Origin: Hirudo medicinalis
Taxonomy: Eukaryota; Annelida; Clitellata; Hirudinida; Hirudinidae
Direction of reading: 5' to 3'
DNA length: 64,000 bases
Assembly: GCA_011800805.1 (NCBI GenBank)
Contig: MPNW01000003.1
Span: 115,056-179,055, forward strand
The stretch's first letter is position 1. Every line of letters begins with the position of its first letter. Below the pieces are notes generated by a model. That model was not told the origin of the DNA. It did no database searches and was given only the letters and a program-made list of their open reading frames with translations. The position numbers were made by a program, and so were the translations under genes. Of this stretch, positions 38,501 to 50,500 are shown piece after piece.

Positions 38501-40489
38501 TACTTCCTCGATCCCACGAGAAGCTTGTGGTTTCTCGACCAGGCATTGACAACCTCGAAACCAGCTGCTTTTAAAAATCAATTTGAGCACAAAACAATCT
38601 TATAACATTTTTAGAGAAATTATTGTCAGCAGACAAACCTGTCCAATGGTATTGTAGACGTGGAGAAAACATTTGCTTCCATCACAACTTCCTAGAATTC
38701 CAATGAGAGTTCCATCGTCATTCCAATGGCTGGTCACGATGGAGGTGAATCCAGTCTCAAGATCTAGGGGATCTTAAAAAATAAATTATGAACCAAGTAA
38801 ATAAAAACACTCTGTGACTAAACACTTTGTGCTTGAGTAATGCAAGACCATGCTTGCAATCATTCAAACATTACATTCATTCTTAAATTCACAATTTCAC
38901 TTTTATCAGGATGTTAGACAAGAATGGAACAAGTATCTTGCATCAGAAATAAGACACAAAAGTGAAAACATGACAGATGGATTCATTGCAACCTTCTCCA
39001 AGTTCATCCTTTATCAGCAAACACTTCCCATCTTTGAAGGTCACAGCAAGACATGGAGAATTTTTTTTGGCAAAGCTCCATTGCCATTATACCAAGAGAT
39101 GTTTGCCAGGTGGCTTTCAGATACCTGGTAAGCTAATGTTTTCTGAGAACAGAAAATGAGAAAGTTATTTTTTTTAATCCAAAATTTTCACATCAATGAA
39201 CTCACAATATGATTTCCCATGCCATCATATACATGAACTTCTGAATCATTCATGCCAAACAATAACTTCCTGCCATCTGGTGACCACTTTATTAGTAGAT
39301 TAATAATGCAAAATGTTAAATATAAAGTAATAATAAAAATTAATTCAAGATAATTTTGAATTTAAAGAAGCTTCAAAATATGAGACCTCAACACAAGTCA
39401 ATTTTCCCTTTAAATTCTTTCCCCAAATCCTATTCCCATCAACAGAACCAACTATTGTATCACCTTCAGAATGAATGCAAGATTTTATGGTTTATTGGAA
39501 GATTACAAGTTGTTTCTGATATTTCCAAACACAAACCATCTTCGTAAACTATGCAGATCTTTTGGCCATCTGATGTCCACCTTACATCCCTCACCACAGA
39601 TGAATTTCTAGTATTCACCATTTCCTCACACCAAGTGGCTTTGGGTAAATAGTTTTGTTAGATATATTGAGTTCAATCAATAGTACATTCACAAATAGCC
39701 AACATTTCACCAGAATCCAAACAATGATGTTGCCTTTCTCATCCCCAGAGGTCAATTTCTTGAATTTTTCATTCCATGACACCACTACCACAGGAGCTAC
39801 AAAAACAAATAATAGTGATGTCACTTTTACACAAAATAAAACCATCTATCTCATCACCTCTGTGTCCCTCCAGAACTTGATTCATGGTTAAATTGTTTGC
39901 AGTTGCTAGACTGGCAGCAACATTCTTTTCATGATTCTGACCTAATAAAATATTGTAATTTAAAAGATGTGAACTAATTATATTGTAATCAAAATGATAA
40001 TTTGTCAAATTTATTTATCACATTTATGATGTTTGAATTAAATGAATCTAAATCTGAATCTTGAATCTGTTTGAATCTAAAACTAACCAATTTTATTGTC
40101 AATTCTTATGACTCTAAGATATCCTTGGTCTCCTCCTATAGCTATAAATCCATTTGTACAGTTCACACTCACACATCTTACAATAACTTCTGTAGGGACA
40201 GATATCTGAATATAAATCAAAATATTGTCAAGCTCATGTTTTGCATCGTTATCAACCCACTTTTATAAATTTATATTTAACATGTACTTGCAATCAGTAA
40301 AGTCACTAGCGCTATAAAGGAATAGTGATTTATAAAATGTCGGTTTTGATAAGGTTCATGATTTATAAGGTAATAGCACCACGATGACTATCAAGTCAAC
40401 TATTAGAACCAAACATTAAAAGATGTTAACAAAAACAGGAAAAAAATATTTGAAATTATAGTCACCTTTTTACTCATATAAATGCTCAT
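32555..40489 (-). CDS. WDR35: WD repeat protein 35 / intraflagellar transport protein IFT121
   Basis: A core subunit of the IFT-A complex that carries cargo back along cilia and admits membrane proteins to them. Roughly 30 small exons read down the minus strand. Exon 1 is only 24 nt (40466-40489, MSIYMSKK) and matches the family N-terminus (MFFYLSKK). Next come WD-repeat exons, for example [19 protein letters not shown] (about 40090-40200), [34 protein letters not shown] (about 39730-39800) and the second beta-propeller (37.6-38.7 kb). The helical TPR-like half includes [20 protein letters not shown] (about 36110-36180), MDRRD near 35930 and [14 protein letters not shown] (about 34230-34300). 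The C-terminus has paired zinc-knuckle cysteines: [13 protein letters not shown], then [25 protein letters not shown] and CPMCHQSF with TAG. The final exon is 32555-32723. Exon count is approximate. Confidence 0.9.
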
Positions 40490-41200
40490 TGCGACTGTCA
40501 CTTTTACTTGAGTATGGAGGATTCCGCTCTCGTCGTCTTAGAAACGGTACACTTCATAAATATTAATTTGTTAACATTAATAAATAATTATAGCACAAAA
40601 CTATCTTTAGAAATTAAAATGTATATTAGACCCGCAGTAAATAAATCGATTAACTATTTCTTTTTTTAAGTGATTTATTACTTAAGAACGTCAAGGGCTT
40701 GAGTCGACTTTTTAAACGAGCATTTCAAGAAGGAATCAGAAAGCACATGAATATGCTTATTGTTATTATAGCTTCTGATGGTTACTGATGGAAGACGTTT
40801 CCCATGTGCTCAAAGAACCAATAATAACTTATCCTTATTGCGAACCGCTAGCCTATATAAAAATCAAGAAAGTTACCGATTGGAAATGTGGTTTACATTT
40901 CTGATTAAATTAACTTAAAAGACAGAACAGGGACGTCATTTCAGCTTCTTCCAGGGGGGAACACTCGCACAACATGAGACAATCCTTTTTACGCTTCTCG
41001 CCAAACGTCAGGAGGGCGCGACAGCTACTATGGGGATGGGGGACAAGAGGAATGAAGGAGATGGCTCCATGATATAGAGGTATTTATATATTTATCTCAT
41101 TAACATTCATGTGCTTCTTGGTGGATGGATCTCATATCCAAAAATCGATCTTGACGTGCTTGTAACGTTTCTTTTTAATTTAATTTTAAATTTAATAGTT
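40490..41200. other. Intergenic upstream of WDR35
   Basis: No open frame of note. It contains the WDR35 promoter side; no core-promoter element is convincing. Confidence 0.35.
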
Positions 41201-41202
41201 TC

Positions 41203-41395
41203 TTTGTATTTATCCGATCTTTTGAGTGCTTTATATATCCGAACAGGATGTGAAGGTACTTTTTAATCGATCTGCCCATTTATATAGTGCCTCTAAACAA
41301 GGGCGTTCCCTGGCGGTACAGGCTGGGTCGCGAACACGGCACATTACGGCTGTTGCCATTACCATTAGTCCAACCTGCACGCCAACCAATTTTAA
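41203..41395 (-). repeat. SINE copy C
   Basis: The reverse complement matches copy A (110-267) through the B-box region (ccgtgttcgcgaccc, around 41324-41338) and the long tail ending gatcggataaatacaaa. On the head side it extends further than copy A, to about 41395, with a diverged A-box-like region. Confidence 0.7.
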
Positions 41396-43230
41396 GACCT
41401 CCCTCGTTGCTAAGGATAATCAGTCTAGACCTCTCCGATGTCAACTAAATCAAAATCTTCATAGTGTACCTTATTTATAGTTAACTGCTGATGCCGATCA
41501 TCTTCTTTACCCTCTTTTTATTATCTAAATCCTGCTGAGTTTGAACTCAACAATTTCCAACTGAGGAATGAATCACATGCATTCGTGAAATTTATGAAAT
41601 TAAGTTTTATTTGTATATAATATTCTTAATTGATAATTAGTCAATGTCGTTTGCAGACATTATTAAATTCATGAAATCTACTTTTTATGTTTATGTATAC
41701 TTTTTTTTTATATGTAAATATTTTTTGAGTCCCTTTGTGGCTGGACGGAGTGCAAAAATTCTTCCCTCTTTTTGTAATATTGGTTAACATAAACCGAAAA
41801 ATTTTATTTGGTTCCTGTTTTTTAATGTTTATTTTTATTATAAATTAAAATTTATTGTTGAATTAATGTATCATGATTAGTTCGCAAAAAAGTCTGTTAG
41901 AACTTTGCGTCGATAATAAGGTTTGTTGTCATTCTTGTTTTGCACAACGCGTGGCCTGAATTTTATCAATTCTCAGCGATAATTGCATCCTTTGGTTGTA
42001 TGTAGTGATTTTGACGTTATTGAATCATGCAAATCTCTCAAAAGTCAGACTCGCTTCAGGTTGTAATGACCTAGATTTTACCTAATGAAATTCGCAAATT
42101 TCAAAGCGATAAATTAGCTTTGAAAATGCACGTAAATGTAAAGAAAATTAACAATGACATTGAATCGAAAGCAAATTGTTTCGTGATGCATTTTAGTATT
42201 GTATTAGAACTCATATCACGGATTTTGCGGTACAGCCACAGTTTGTATTTATTTTTGTAAGCTTGCGAATGCCAGTTACGTACAATAAAATTCACATCTT
42301 ATACTAATTCACAAGTACAGCTTAACACCTCTGTAAAGTTTCACCATTCACAAAATTTAGATATATGGGAGTCTTTTCAATGACAAATTCTCAAATGTAT
42401 TTTGTCCCCAATCCTTTAATATTCTCAGTATTTAAGAGAGTCTCTTTTAGCTAAGATTGTTTCTCAACAATAAGATGTGATTATTTTGCTAAGGTGTGTT
42501 TTATGTAAGCATTTCTTTAAAGTGACATCTGAATCATAATGATGTGATAAAATTCTTTTGAAATTATTCATCACCAACTGAAGAAAAATCCTTAAAGATA
42601 AAAAAAACATAAAGATCAAATTTACTTTATGTTTTATTTTTATAAATATTACATTATTTGAAATATACATGTTTTACATACATATTTGTCCCAACAAACA
42701 TTTCCTGGCTGTATCAGACTCAAACTTATAAAATGCAACTCTTAGTTTCAAATGTAACAAAGTAAAATTATTTAAATAATATTTACCAGATATTGAAAAA
42801 AATTTATTTGACCTCAAGACGTATATAAACATAATCGATAAAATTAAGTTTTTTTGCTAATGTTAAGTGTTGCCTCTACTTTTGAATCGCGGTATCAAGG
42901 TCATAAAGATTGTATTTTTACCGGTTGAAAGCACAAATTCAAATATCGAGATAAGCGGACTTTTTTTGCGCGTTTATTTGGATTGCTCCTAAAGTAACAA
43001 ACAATGAAATAGTAAATATAGGAATAGTAAAACCAAAAAACAATCCAAGGGAAACTTACACCCGCTAGATGGGCTGCCTAGAAATGAAATTAAACAATAG
43101 AACTAAAAGTAATACAGATGTTAAGATATGTTTCAAGTAAACAAAAGAGATAAAGCATAAGATTGTTTACAACATGATAATGCATATGGATGAACTTACA
43201 AAAGAGGTACAGAGGCAGAAGTGAACTCTC
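41396..43230. other. Intergenic, no gene recognised
   Basis: AT-rich sequence with short frames only. Positions 43000-43230 may be the 3' untranslated part of the LINE at 43231-43434. Confidence 0.35.
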
Positions 43231-43434
43231 TTAAGGGCTTCTTAAAATAATAAAAAACGGATTAGCAAATAACGAGCAAGGCAATCTTGAAAAAACCCTG
43301 GGGCCTATGCAACGAGTGGAATGAAATTTAATATTGGATCTGGCAAAATCGGGTTGATATGGAGTCCAATTTCTGGTATCATGTGGATATAAAAGATTCA
43401 GAATAAGATAGTTATCAAATATTGGAGGTAACAT
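43231..43434 (-). mobile_element. LINE 3'-end fragment
   Basis: The minus-strand frame reads YPHDTRNWTPYQPDFARSN and then IGPRVFSRLPCSL, the usual LINE C-terminal pattern (H-x-T-R..., then GP+x-W/F-N-x-LP). There is no reverse transcriptase core and the identity of the family is unknown. Confidence 0.55.
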
Positions 43435-44090
43435 ATGATTTGCTTAACTTAATTTTAATTTTATTAGCACCCATTCTTAACATTTTTTTAACGTTTGGTC
43501 CCGAATTACAATTGAATTTTACCGTATACCGTTGCAAAATATTTGGCGAAACGTACGTTTATTTTAGATCGCGTTCGAACAAAGTTCAAAGACCGATATT
43601 TCTGACACCGATTGATCAAAAACTCTAAAATTTTATTATTTTTTTTAACTTACTCATCTAGGTTAACAAATGTCCAAATTTCAGCAAAATCCTAGAAATC
43701 ATCAGATATTGTGTTGATTTAACGTGGAATGCTCCTAATGCAATAGAAATTCTAGAACCGCGATAAAGAAACTGTAACATCGATTTTGCTTCAAATTCAT
43801 CTGTTCCTAAAGCTTCCTGTCCTGAGGGCAGAGATGAAGGCGTCTCTTTCTTTTTTCATACCAATAATTATGGCTCAATATACAAACTCTTGACTGATGA
43901 AGTTTAATTTATTTACATAATATATGCAAAGTAATAAAATTGTGAAAATTTATACAATTTGCAATAAAGGCGTAATTCTTTATAATCTTTATTGCGAAAT
44001 GTGATTGCAGGTCGACATTTTAACATCGATAAAATTACTACCTCAAAAGTCAAAACTCTCAAGCCAAAAGAAACAATTTTCACAAACATA
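43435..44090. other. Intergenic upstream of the SAMHD1-like gene
   Basis: No gene is recognised; this should include the SAMHD1-like promoter and 5' untranslated region. Confidence 0.35.
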
Positions 44091-46640
44091 ATGGAAAAAC
44101 TTTCGACGGTAAGAAACTATTAAAAAATAATTCAATCTAGGCATTAGTTCCAATTGGTTAATGCATGTAGTACCTTTGTTTAAACAGATAATCAATGATC
44201 CTGTGCATGGACACATCGAACTGAATTCTCTGTACGTGAAGATCATAGACACGCCACAGTTTCAGAGACTCCGGTTTCTCCATCAGTGCGGTACAGCTCA
44301 TTTCGTCTATCCAGGAGCAAATCATACCAGATACGAACATTGCATAGGGTAAAATTCACTATTTTTTTTACTTTCTACTTTATGCCCTACCTACATTGCT
44401 ATAAATCATCGTTTTCAGTGTCTGCCATCTTGCGGAGACTATGTGCAAGTCATTGCAGTTCAAACAACCGGAACTAAACATCACAGATTCAGACGTCAAG
44501 TGTGTCGCCATAGCGGGGCTATGTCACGATTTAGGTAAGAATCTGTGGGTAATTAAAATTAGATTGCTTTATTTTAGTCTTTTACAATCTTTTGAAATCT
44601 CAGGCCACGGACCGTTTTCACACATATTCGACGGAACCTTCATACCGAACTTCGATGACGATTGGAAGGTCAGTTGCTATTAGTAAATATTTAATTTTAG
44701 AGGTTCACAAAAACCGTAACTCATTAAATTGATTTCGAAATATTAATTTTATTAATTACCGGTTAACAGCACGAGTATGGATCAATAACAATGTTCGACT
44801 ACCTTATAAAAGACAACCATTTGGAAAATTATTTCACTCCAGAAGACCTAACGTTTATTAAGGAGTTGATACATCCTCACAGCTTTAGGAAGGTAAGAAT
44901 AATTTTGTTCGTAATTATTTCCGCTTCATCAGCAGTTCAAATGTTAAGATTAAAGCATTAACGCATCTTTTAAGATATATCACGTAGCGATATAGACTTT
45001 CGTATCCTTTCTATGAATTTTATAAAAAAAAAAACCTATTTAATTTTCGATCGATTAGGGAGAGAAGTGGCCTCACAAAGGCAGAGGCTCCGAAAAGAGC
45101 TTTTTATACGACGTAAGTATTTGAAATATTATTTTTAGTCAATCAATTTCTTCACGAAAGCTCTTTACCAACAGATCGTGGCCAACAAAAAAAATGGAAT
45201 GGACGTGGACAAGTGGGACTACATCGTCAGGGACTGTTACTTTATGGGCATAACCACTGCATTTGATCACAAGAGACTCATAAAGTTCATGTCTGTCTTG
45301 GAAGTTGATAACGAAAGACACATCTGTACCAGAGACAAGGTTCGTTCAATTGAAAAACGTTTTAGCAACAATACTACGAAGCGTTTACAGTACATGATAA
45401 TTTGTGATGTTAATCCGTTATTTAATCGTTAAAGGAGGTGGACAACATATACGAACTATTCCACAGTCGTACGCGTCTTTACAGACAGGCTTATCTCCAC
45501 AAGACCAACCTCATTGTTGGCTACATGTGAGTTTCGGCTCAATTTGATAACATGACGTCAATTGTGCAACACTAAATTAAAATCCAATATAATTATATTT
45601 AAATATATGAAATTAAATATAACAATTAATTACAGGATTTCTGAGGCTCTCAAGCTAGCAAACGACTTTGTGTTCATCGAAGGAGAAAATGGGTAAGAAG
45701 CATGACTGCATTTTTTAAATGTATTTTTCAGTGTGTCCGAAATGAACTTACAGAATTAATGGGCTAATGTGATTTATTTTAAATTTATATCAGAAAAAAA
45801 TACAGAATGTCTGAAGCGATTTACGACATGACTGCCTTTGTGAAGTTAACCGATCACATCTTTCACGCCATTTTGTACTCGAGCGACGATAATTTAAAAC
45901 CAGCCAAAAAATGGTTGAATAGGATCCTTTGCAGGCAATTGCCCAAGTCAGTAGGGGCTTTGAAATGTGAAGATGTTAGTACCTGAACTATTTGCATCGT
46001 TACTTTGTTAATGATAATTGTTACAAGTTAAATAATATTAATATTTTAATTTTTGCCATAGAATTTGATGACCTCAGACATGGTGAGGAAAGAAATAATA
46101 GAATGTTCCCAGCAGTTCTCGGAAAATCTGGATCCAAGTGACATCATTATCATTGTAAGAACATCGAAAAATTTATTTTTTTAAAGCGTTTATTTTATTA
46201 AATAATAATAATATATAATAATAATAAAATAGTTGACTTGTGTGGAGTAGCATAGCATCTATAGATTCTCCCCTTTTTAATGAAAGCATCGTTATTCAAC
46301 TTTATTACAATTTTATTCCAATTTTCATTTATAGAAATCAAAGTGGGATTATGGAATGAACACAGAAGACCCAATAAATTATATGTGGTTTTTCAGCAAA
46401 GAGAGCCCAACTGTGCCTTACAGGCATCATCAAATATCAGTAAGTACTTTGCCACATTTTCCTCTTCAGAAGTATTTCAACTTATACTTACAATCATTTT
46501 AGAAAACTTCCTTCATGCCAAAGAAGTTTAAAGAAGTCCAATTCATGGTGTTTTGTTCTGAAGCAGATGCTGCCAAATACAACAGCATCAGTAAATGCTT
46601 GAAAGCCATGTGTGGGAAGTACTTGAGTGAGAGCATGTGA
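44091..46640 (+). CDS. SAMHD1-like HD-domain dNTP triphosphohydrolase lacking the SAM domain
   Basis: In the family, SAMHD1 breaks dNTPs to nucleosides and triphosphate, setting dNTP pools and restricting viruses. Thirteen exons join in phase into 455 residues: 44091-44108, 44188-44348, 44419-44534, 44604-44668, 44770-44892, 45059-45112, 45175-45339, 45435-45526, 45636-45692, 45794-45974, 46062-46154, 46335-46439 and 46503-46640. The protein starts MEKLST and goes directly into [12 protein letters not shown], so the N-terminal SAM domain of vertebrate SAMHD1 is absent. The active site is present: His in HTRYEHCIG, His-Asp in LCHDLGHGPFSH, and the distal Asp in DVDKWDY. The [11 protein letters not shown] stretch, whose Asp, Gln and Arg bind activating GTP in SAMHD1, is intact. 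The C-terminus (MFKEVQF-like to ESM) is shorter than human. The 18-nt first exon is short but in phase. Confidence 0.92.
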
Positions 46641-47555
46641 ACTTTCAAATAGCCATGATTACCTGAGGTGATTATATGTTTGTGACAGTCATGCTCTTAA
46701 TGTTCATGTTTTTACTTAAATATATTGCTTAATTTGTTACTGATTTGTTTAACTCACTCCTTAAGGTTTGTAGTTCTTGTCTTTTAGTCACATTCAATAT
46801 CAGAGAATGTTTTGCAATGTTAGATAGCTAATCAATTTTTTTCAATATTTTTGATGTCATTTGCTTGATCACCTGTTTCAAACAACCATAGTTTGATCAA
46901 GATCAATCTCAAGGCAACTATGTATCATATTTTGCTCACTAAAACACTGGCTCTGGAGAAACAAAGATTGTTCCAAATAGTATATCAAACAGTAATCCAC
47001 GCCTCAATGGCGGGCGAAAGTTTAAACCAATTGGTGTGAATCAGACAAACGTAACAACGCAGATAATGTAACAGTTCCTCACAAATCAAAACAAATCCAA
47101 TGAAATGTTTAAGACTTTTGATTGAACAAAGGTAGTGATCAAGGTAATAGTAATTTGTGCTACCGATGTGTTCAATGATGTGTCACGATTGAATGAGGGA
47201 TGAAGCTGGTGATTTCGCAGGGTAAAAAGCTGACAATTGAAAACATAATAATTCCATAAACTAACAATAAGCAGCGACATTATGAAAAAACTTTTAAATA
47301 ATTGCACACAAAACTAAATCGCAAAGCAACCTGATTCAAATAAATGCAACAAAAATAGACTAGTAATACTAAAATTGAAGTTACTCTTCAATTATTCAGT
47401 CTCTCGATCAAAAGTCCAAGGTGGCAAAGCACCAAAAAACAGGGGCTTCACAAAAATTCCAGTTTAGAGACATGAAATTTCATCAGCAACAAAATGCAGA
47501 GTTCTTGGACAAGAATTATTATTTTAGTGACAGCCTAACATCGCTTGTTCCAATG
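46641..47555. other. Converging 3' ends of the SAMHD1-like gene and SPPL3
   Basis: No gene is assigned. A 73-codon minus-strand frame at 47086-47307 starts with a hydrophobic stretch (FIMSLLIVSLWNYYVF) but has no recognisable family. Confidence 0.35.
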
Positions 47556-50500
47556 TCAGACTTCGAGGTTTTTCGGCGGAACGAGCGATCTGAATGGTTC
47601 ACTCCACATCTTTCTTAGATCACCCTGCAAAACATTTATTAAACATGAAATGTGCAGACTTCCTTTTATAATTATATAATTCAATCTTGTAAATCAAAAA
47701 CACCTTTTTGGTAAAAACTTAAACATAAGTTATTTGGATATATACTATTGCTAATACTATCACTATTGATATGGTTTGATATTGTAATCATAAATTTTAT
47801 TAACAATATAAATAAAGTGAAGTGTAATCAGGTTAATATCTACATTTTCAGTGGTTCATGCTTCAGAATCATACAAACTTTGAAGTAGGCCATGAGGATA
47901 AGCGGAAGGAGTGTGAAAGGAACGAGGTACAAAAGGGCCGGCTGAGTCGCCTGAAATACTTCTGATGAAAAGGTTGCTGTGAGGAGACCTGCATCAAATA
48001 GAAAACATACAAACAATTTACAATAAATGAAGACCATTACAAATAACCTGTAATGAATAAATTGCACACCAAAGAAACTAAATATGTAAACAAACCCAGA
48101 AAGTAGCCAATGAGAGAACAGTGGAAGTAAGTTATCTTTTGAGAGCATGTCAGGGAAGGTGCAACAAATGGCTGTTCTCCATCATTCAGTTGGCTTCGCT
48201 TGTAAGCATCATATCTCAACACAAAACACAGCAACAGACCTGGCATCACCTGCAAAAATCAACAAATGAAAGCTCATGAAATAAATGCTAAGAACTTCTA
48301 ATTCCACAAAAATTTCAACAAAATTTAACTTTTTTTTCAAAAATCTGCTTCAAACATTATTAATGCTTGAGAAAAAAAAATGAATCAAGTAAATGACATT
48401 CATTTTTAAAATGCAATTAATTAATGCCAAGCAGAACAATGTTGGGACAACAGGAGACGTTTTACCACTGAAATTATTAATGAGATTCATAAATGCAGTC
48501 ATATATCAGCCACATAAATTACTCACAATGTCACCAAGACCAAGCATAGAATAATGTCCTGTATTTTGCATGCTGAAAAGATTTTTAACAATCATTCAAA
48601 TTTTATTCAAAGCAGCAGACACCTTGAATGATTTCTTTTACCTTGGAAAGATCAACTTCCCTGGCAGAGACAACTTTGGTGCTTCGCTCGCCATGGAAAA
48701 TAAATTAAGTTTCTTGGACAAAATTCCAATCTATTAAAGAACAAGACAATCATATGAAACACAAACAAACAATGGTACTAAAAGGCAAGCTGCAGGGAGA
48801 AACAGGGCAAAACAGTTTACAAAAAATAGTAAAGTTGTGATTTCTTACTGGATTTTCTGCTGGTTGAGTTGCGACTTTCATCATGACATTTGTGCTGAAT
48901 ATGTATGAAGAAAAGAAAACCTAAAATGACAACATTGCCTAAAAATCAAATAATTCTCAAATGTGTAATTTCCCCTCATAAACTCACCCAGAATACATCA
49001 TAGACCAACAAGCCAATAAGAAGTAGGGTAGAAACTTTAAGACTAGGAAGTCGAACAAGGGCAATGAATGCAACGCAAAGCCCCATTCCTAAAGCTTAAG
49101 TATGAAATTAATTAAATTACTTGCAATTCCACATCAATTATGATATTATCTTTAATTACCACCTTTAATGTGTTATCTTATTGATGCATTACTAAGATAA
49201 TTTAGAATCATGAATCTAAATTTTATTTTGACTCCCTAAAATGAAAGAGTTGTCCATTTCAAAAGAATCTAAAAGCAAGTAGTAATAACAAAATCACCAT
49301 CCATGAGAATCCAGTGACCAGTAACAACCCAAATGCACACAATTCCTGATGAGAGACAGAATGACAAAATCTCAGCAGGAGTGAACCTGCCACAGCAACC
49401 AAAAGAAATCCTTGGCAAAAAAAGAAAAAAAGAAATTGAAAGTGGCATCAGAGCAAAGGAAATAATCAAAACTTACTTGTTGTTCTGGCTACAAGGACCT
49501 AAAAGTTGCTGACACATTGGAAGAAGTAAAAATGCAAATGCAACTGCAGCTAAGACTATCAAGAATTATTATAAACTTTATTAAAATTCTGAACAAGCCA
49601 CAACCATAACAATCTTGAACCCACTTGCAGAGCAGATGGCAAAGACAAGTTGAAGAGAATCGAAAAAGAGAAACATTATAAGGAGGGAGAGAGATGCTCC
49701 AAGAGGCATCATGACAGCCTGACAGGCATCCAATGTCTGAACTCCTGTTTGTCCATCAATATGAAAAATCAAAACAGATACAGCAAACCAAATGACGAGT
49801 AATTAAATTCAAATAAAACGAGAAATTAAACAATTTAACAAGATAGATCTGACTAAGTTTGATACGACAGGTTTGCATAGGCATAGCCATAGTGGGCAAG
49901 GGGGACATTTTCCCCCTATAATTCATAAATAATTTATTGATCATGAAACATTAAATTAAGAAAGCTTTCAACATCAATATTTATTATGTATTATGTTTTG
50001 ATAGCTAAATTACAAGTGTCTTAGCCTTCCTTAGGTGTCTTTAGTGTGAAATTAATTTTTTGCTACTAATCTACCAGCATACTTTATCGTTGTTAATATT
50101 TATGTACACAAAAAATATTTGTCCCCTATCTCAACCAATTTTAAAATCCTGGCTATGCCACTGCAGTTTTGACATGACACTTTCATAATTACACATATAC
50201 AATAATTTCATAATTATAGCTAAGATTTATATTTGATTTGAACGATATAATTACGAATCAAGTTATTTGCTTAGTTAGTGATAGTCATTAAATCAGCCAC
50301 TCATTGTTCTAAATGGATACTTGAACTCAAATGTGAAGGTGTAAAGTTGTGTCTATTAAGAATCATTTACCAAAACAAATTGAACTAAGAAGTCATTTTG
50401 ACTTGCAATGTTTTTTGCCAATTTTATAAGAAATAATATAAGATAACAAAATATAAATCATCTAATTCACTTTAGCAGCTAACCACAATATTTAGAGTTC

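Noticed and set aside
47086..47307. 73-codon minus-strand frame with a hydrophobic start
   Set aside because: Could be read as a small membrane protein, but there is no family match and it lies just past the SPPL3 stop, so it is more likely 3' untranslated sequence.
47421..47618. 65-codon plus-strand open frame
   Set aside because: The complementary strand encodes the last SPPL3 exon ([11 protein letters not shown]...EV stop), so the plus frame is a shadow.
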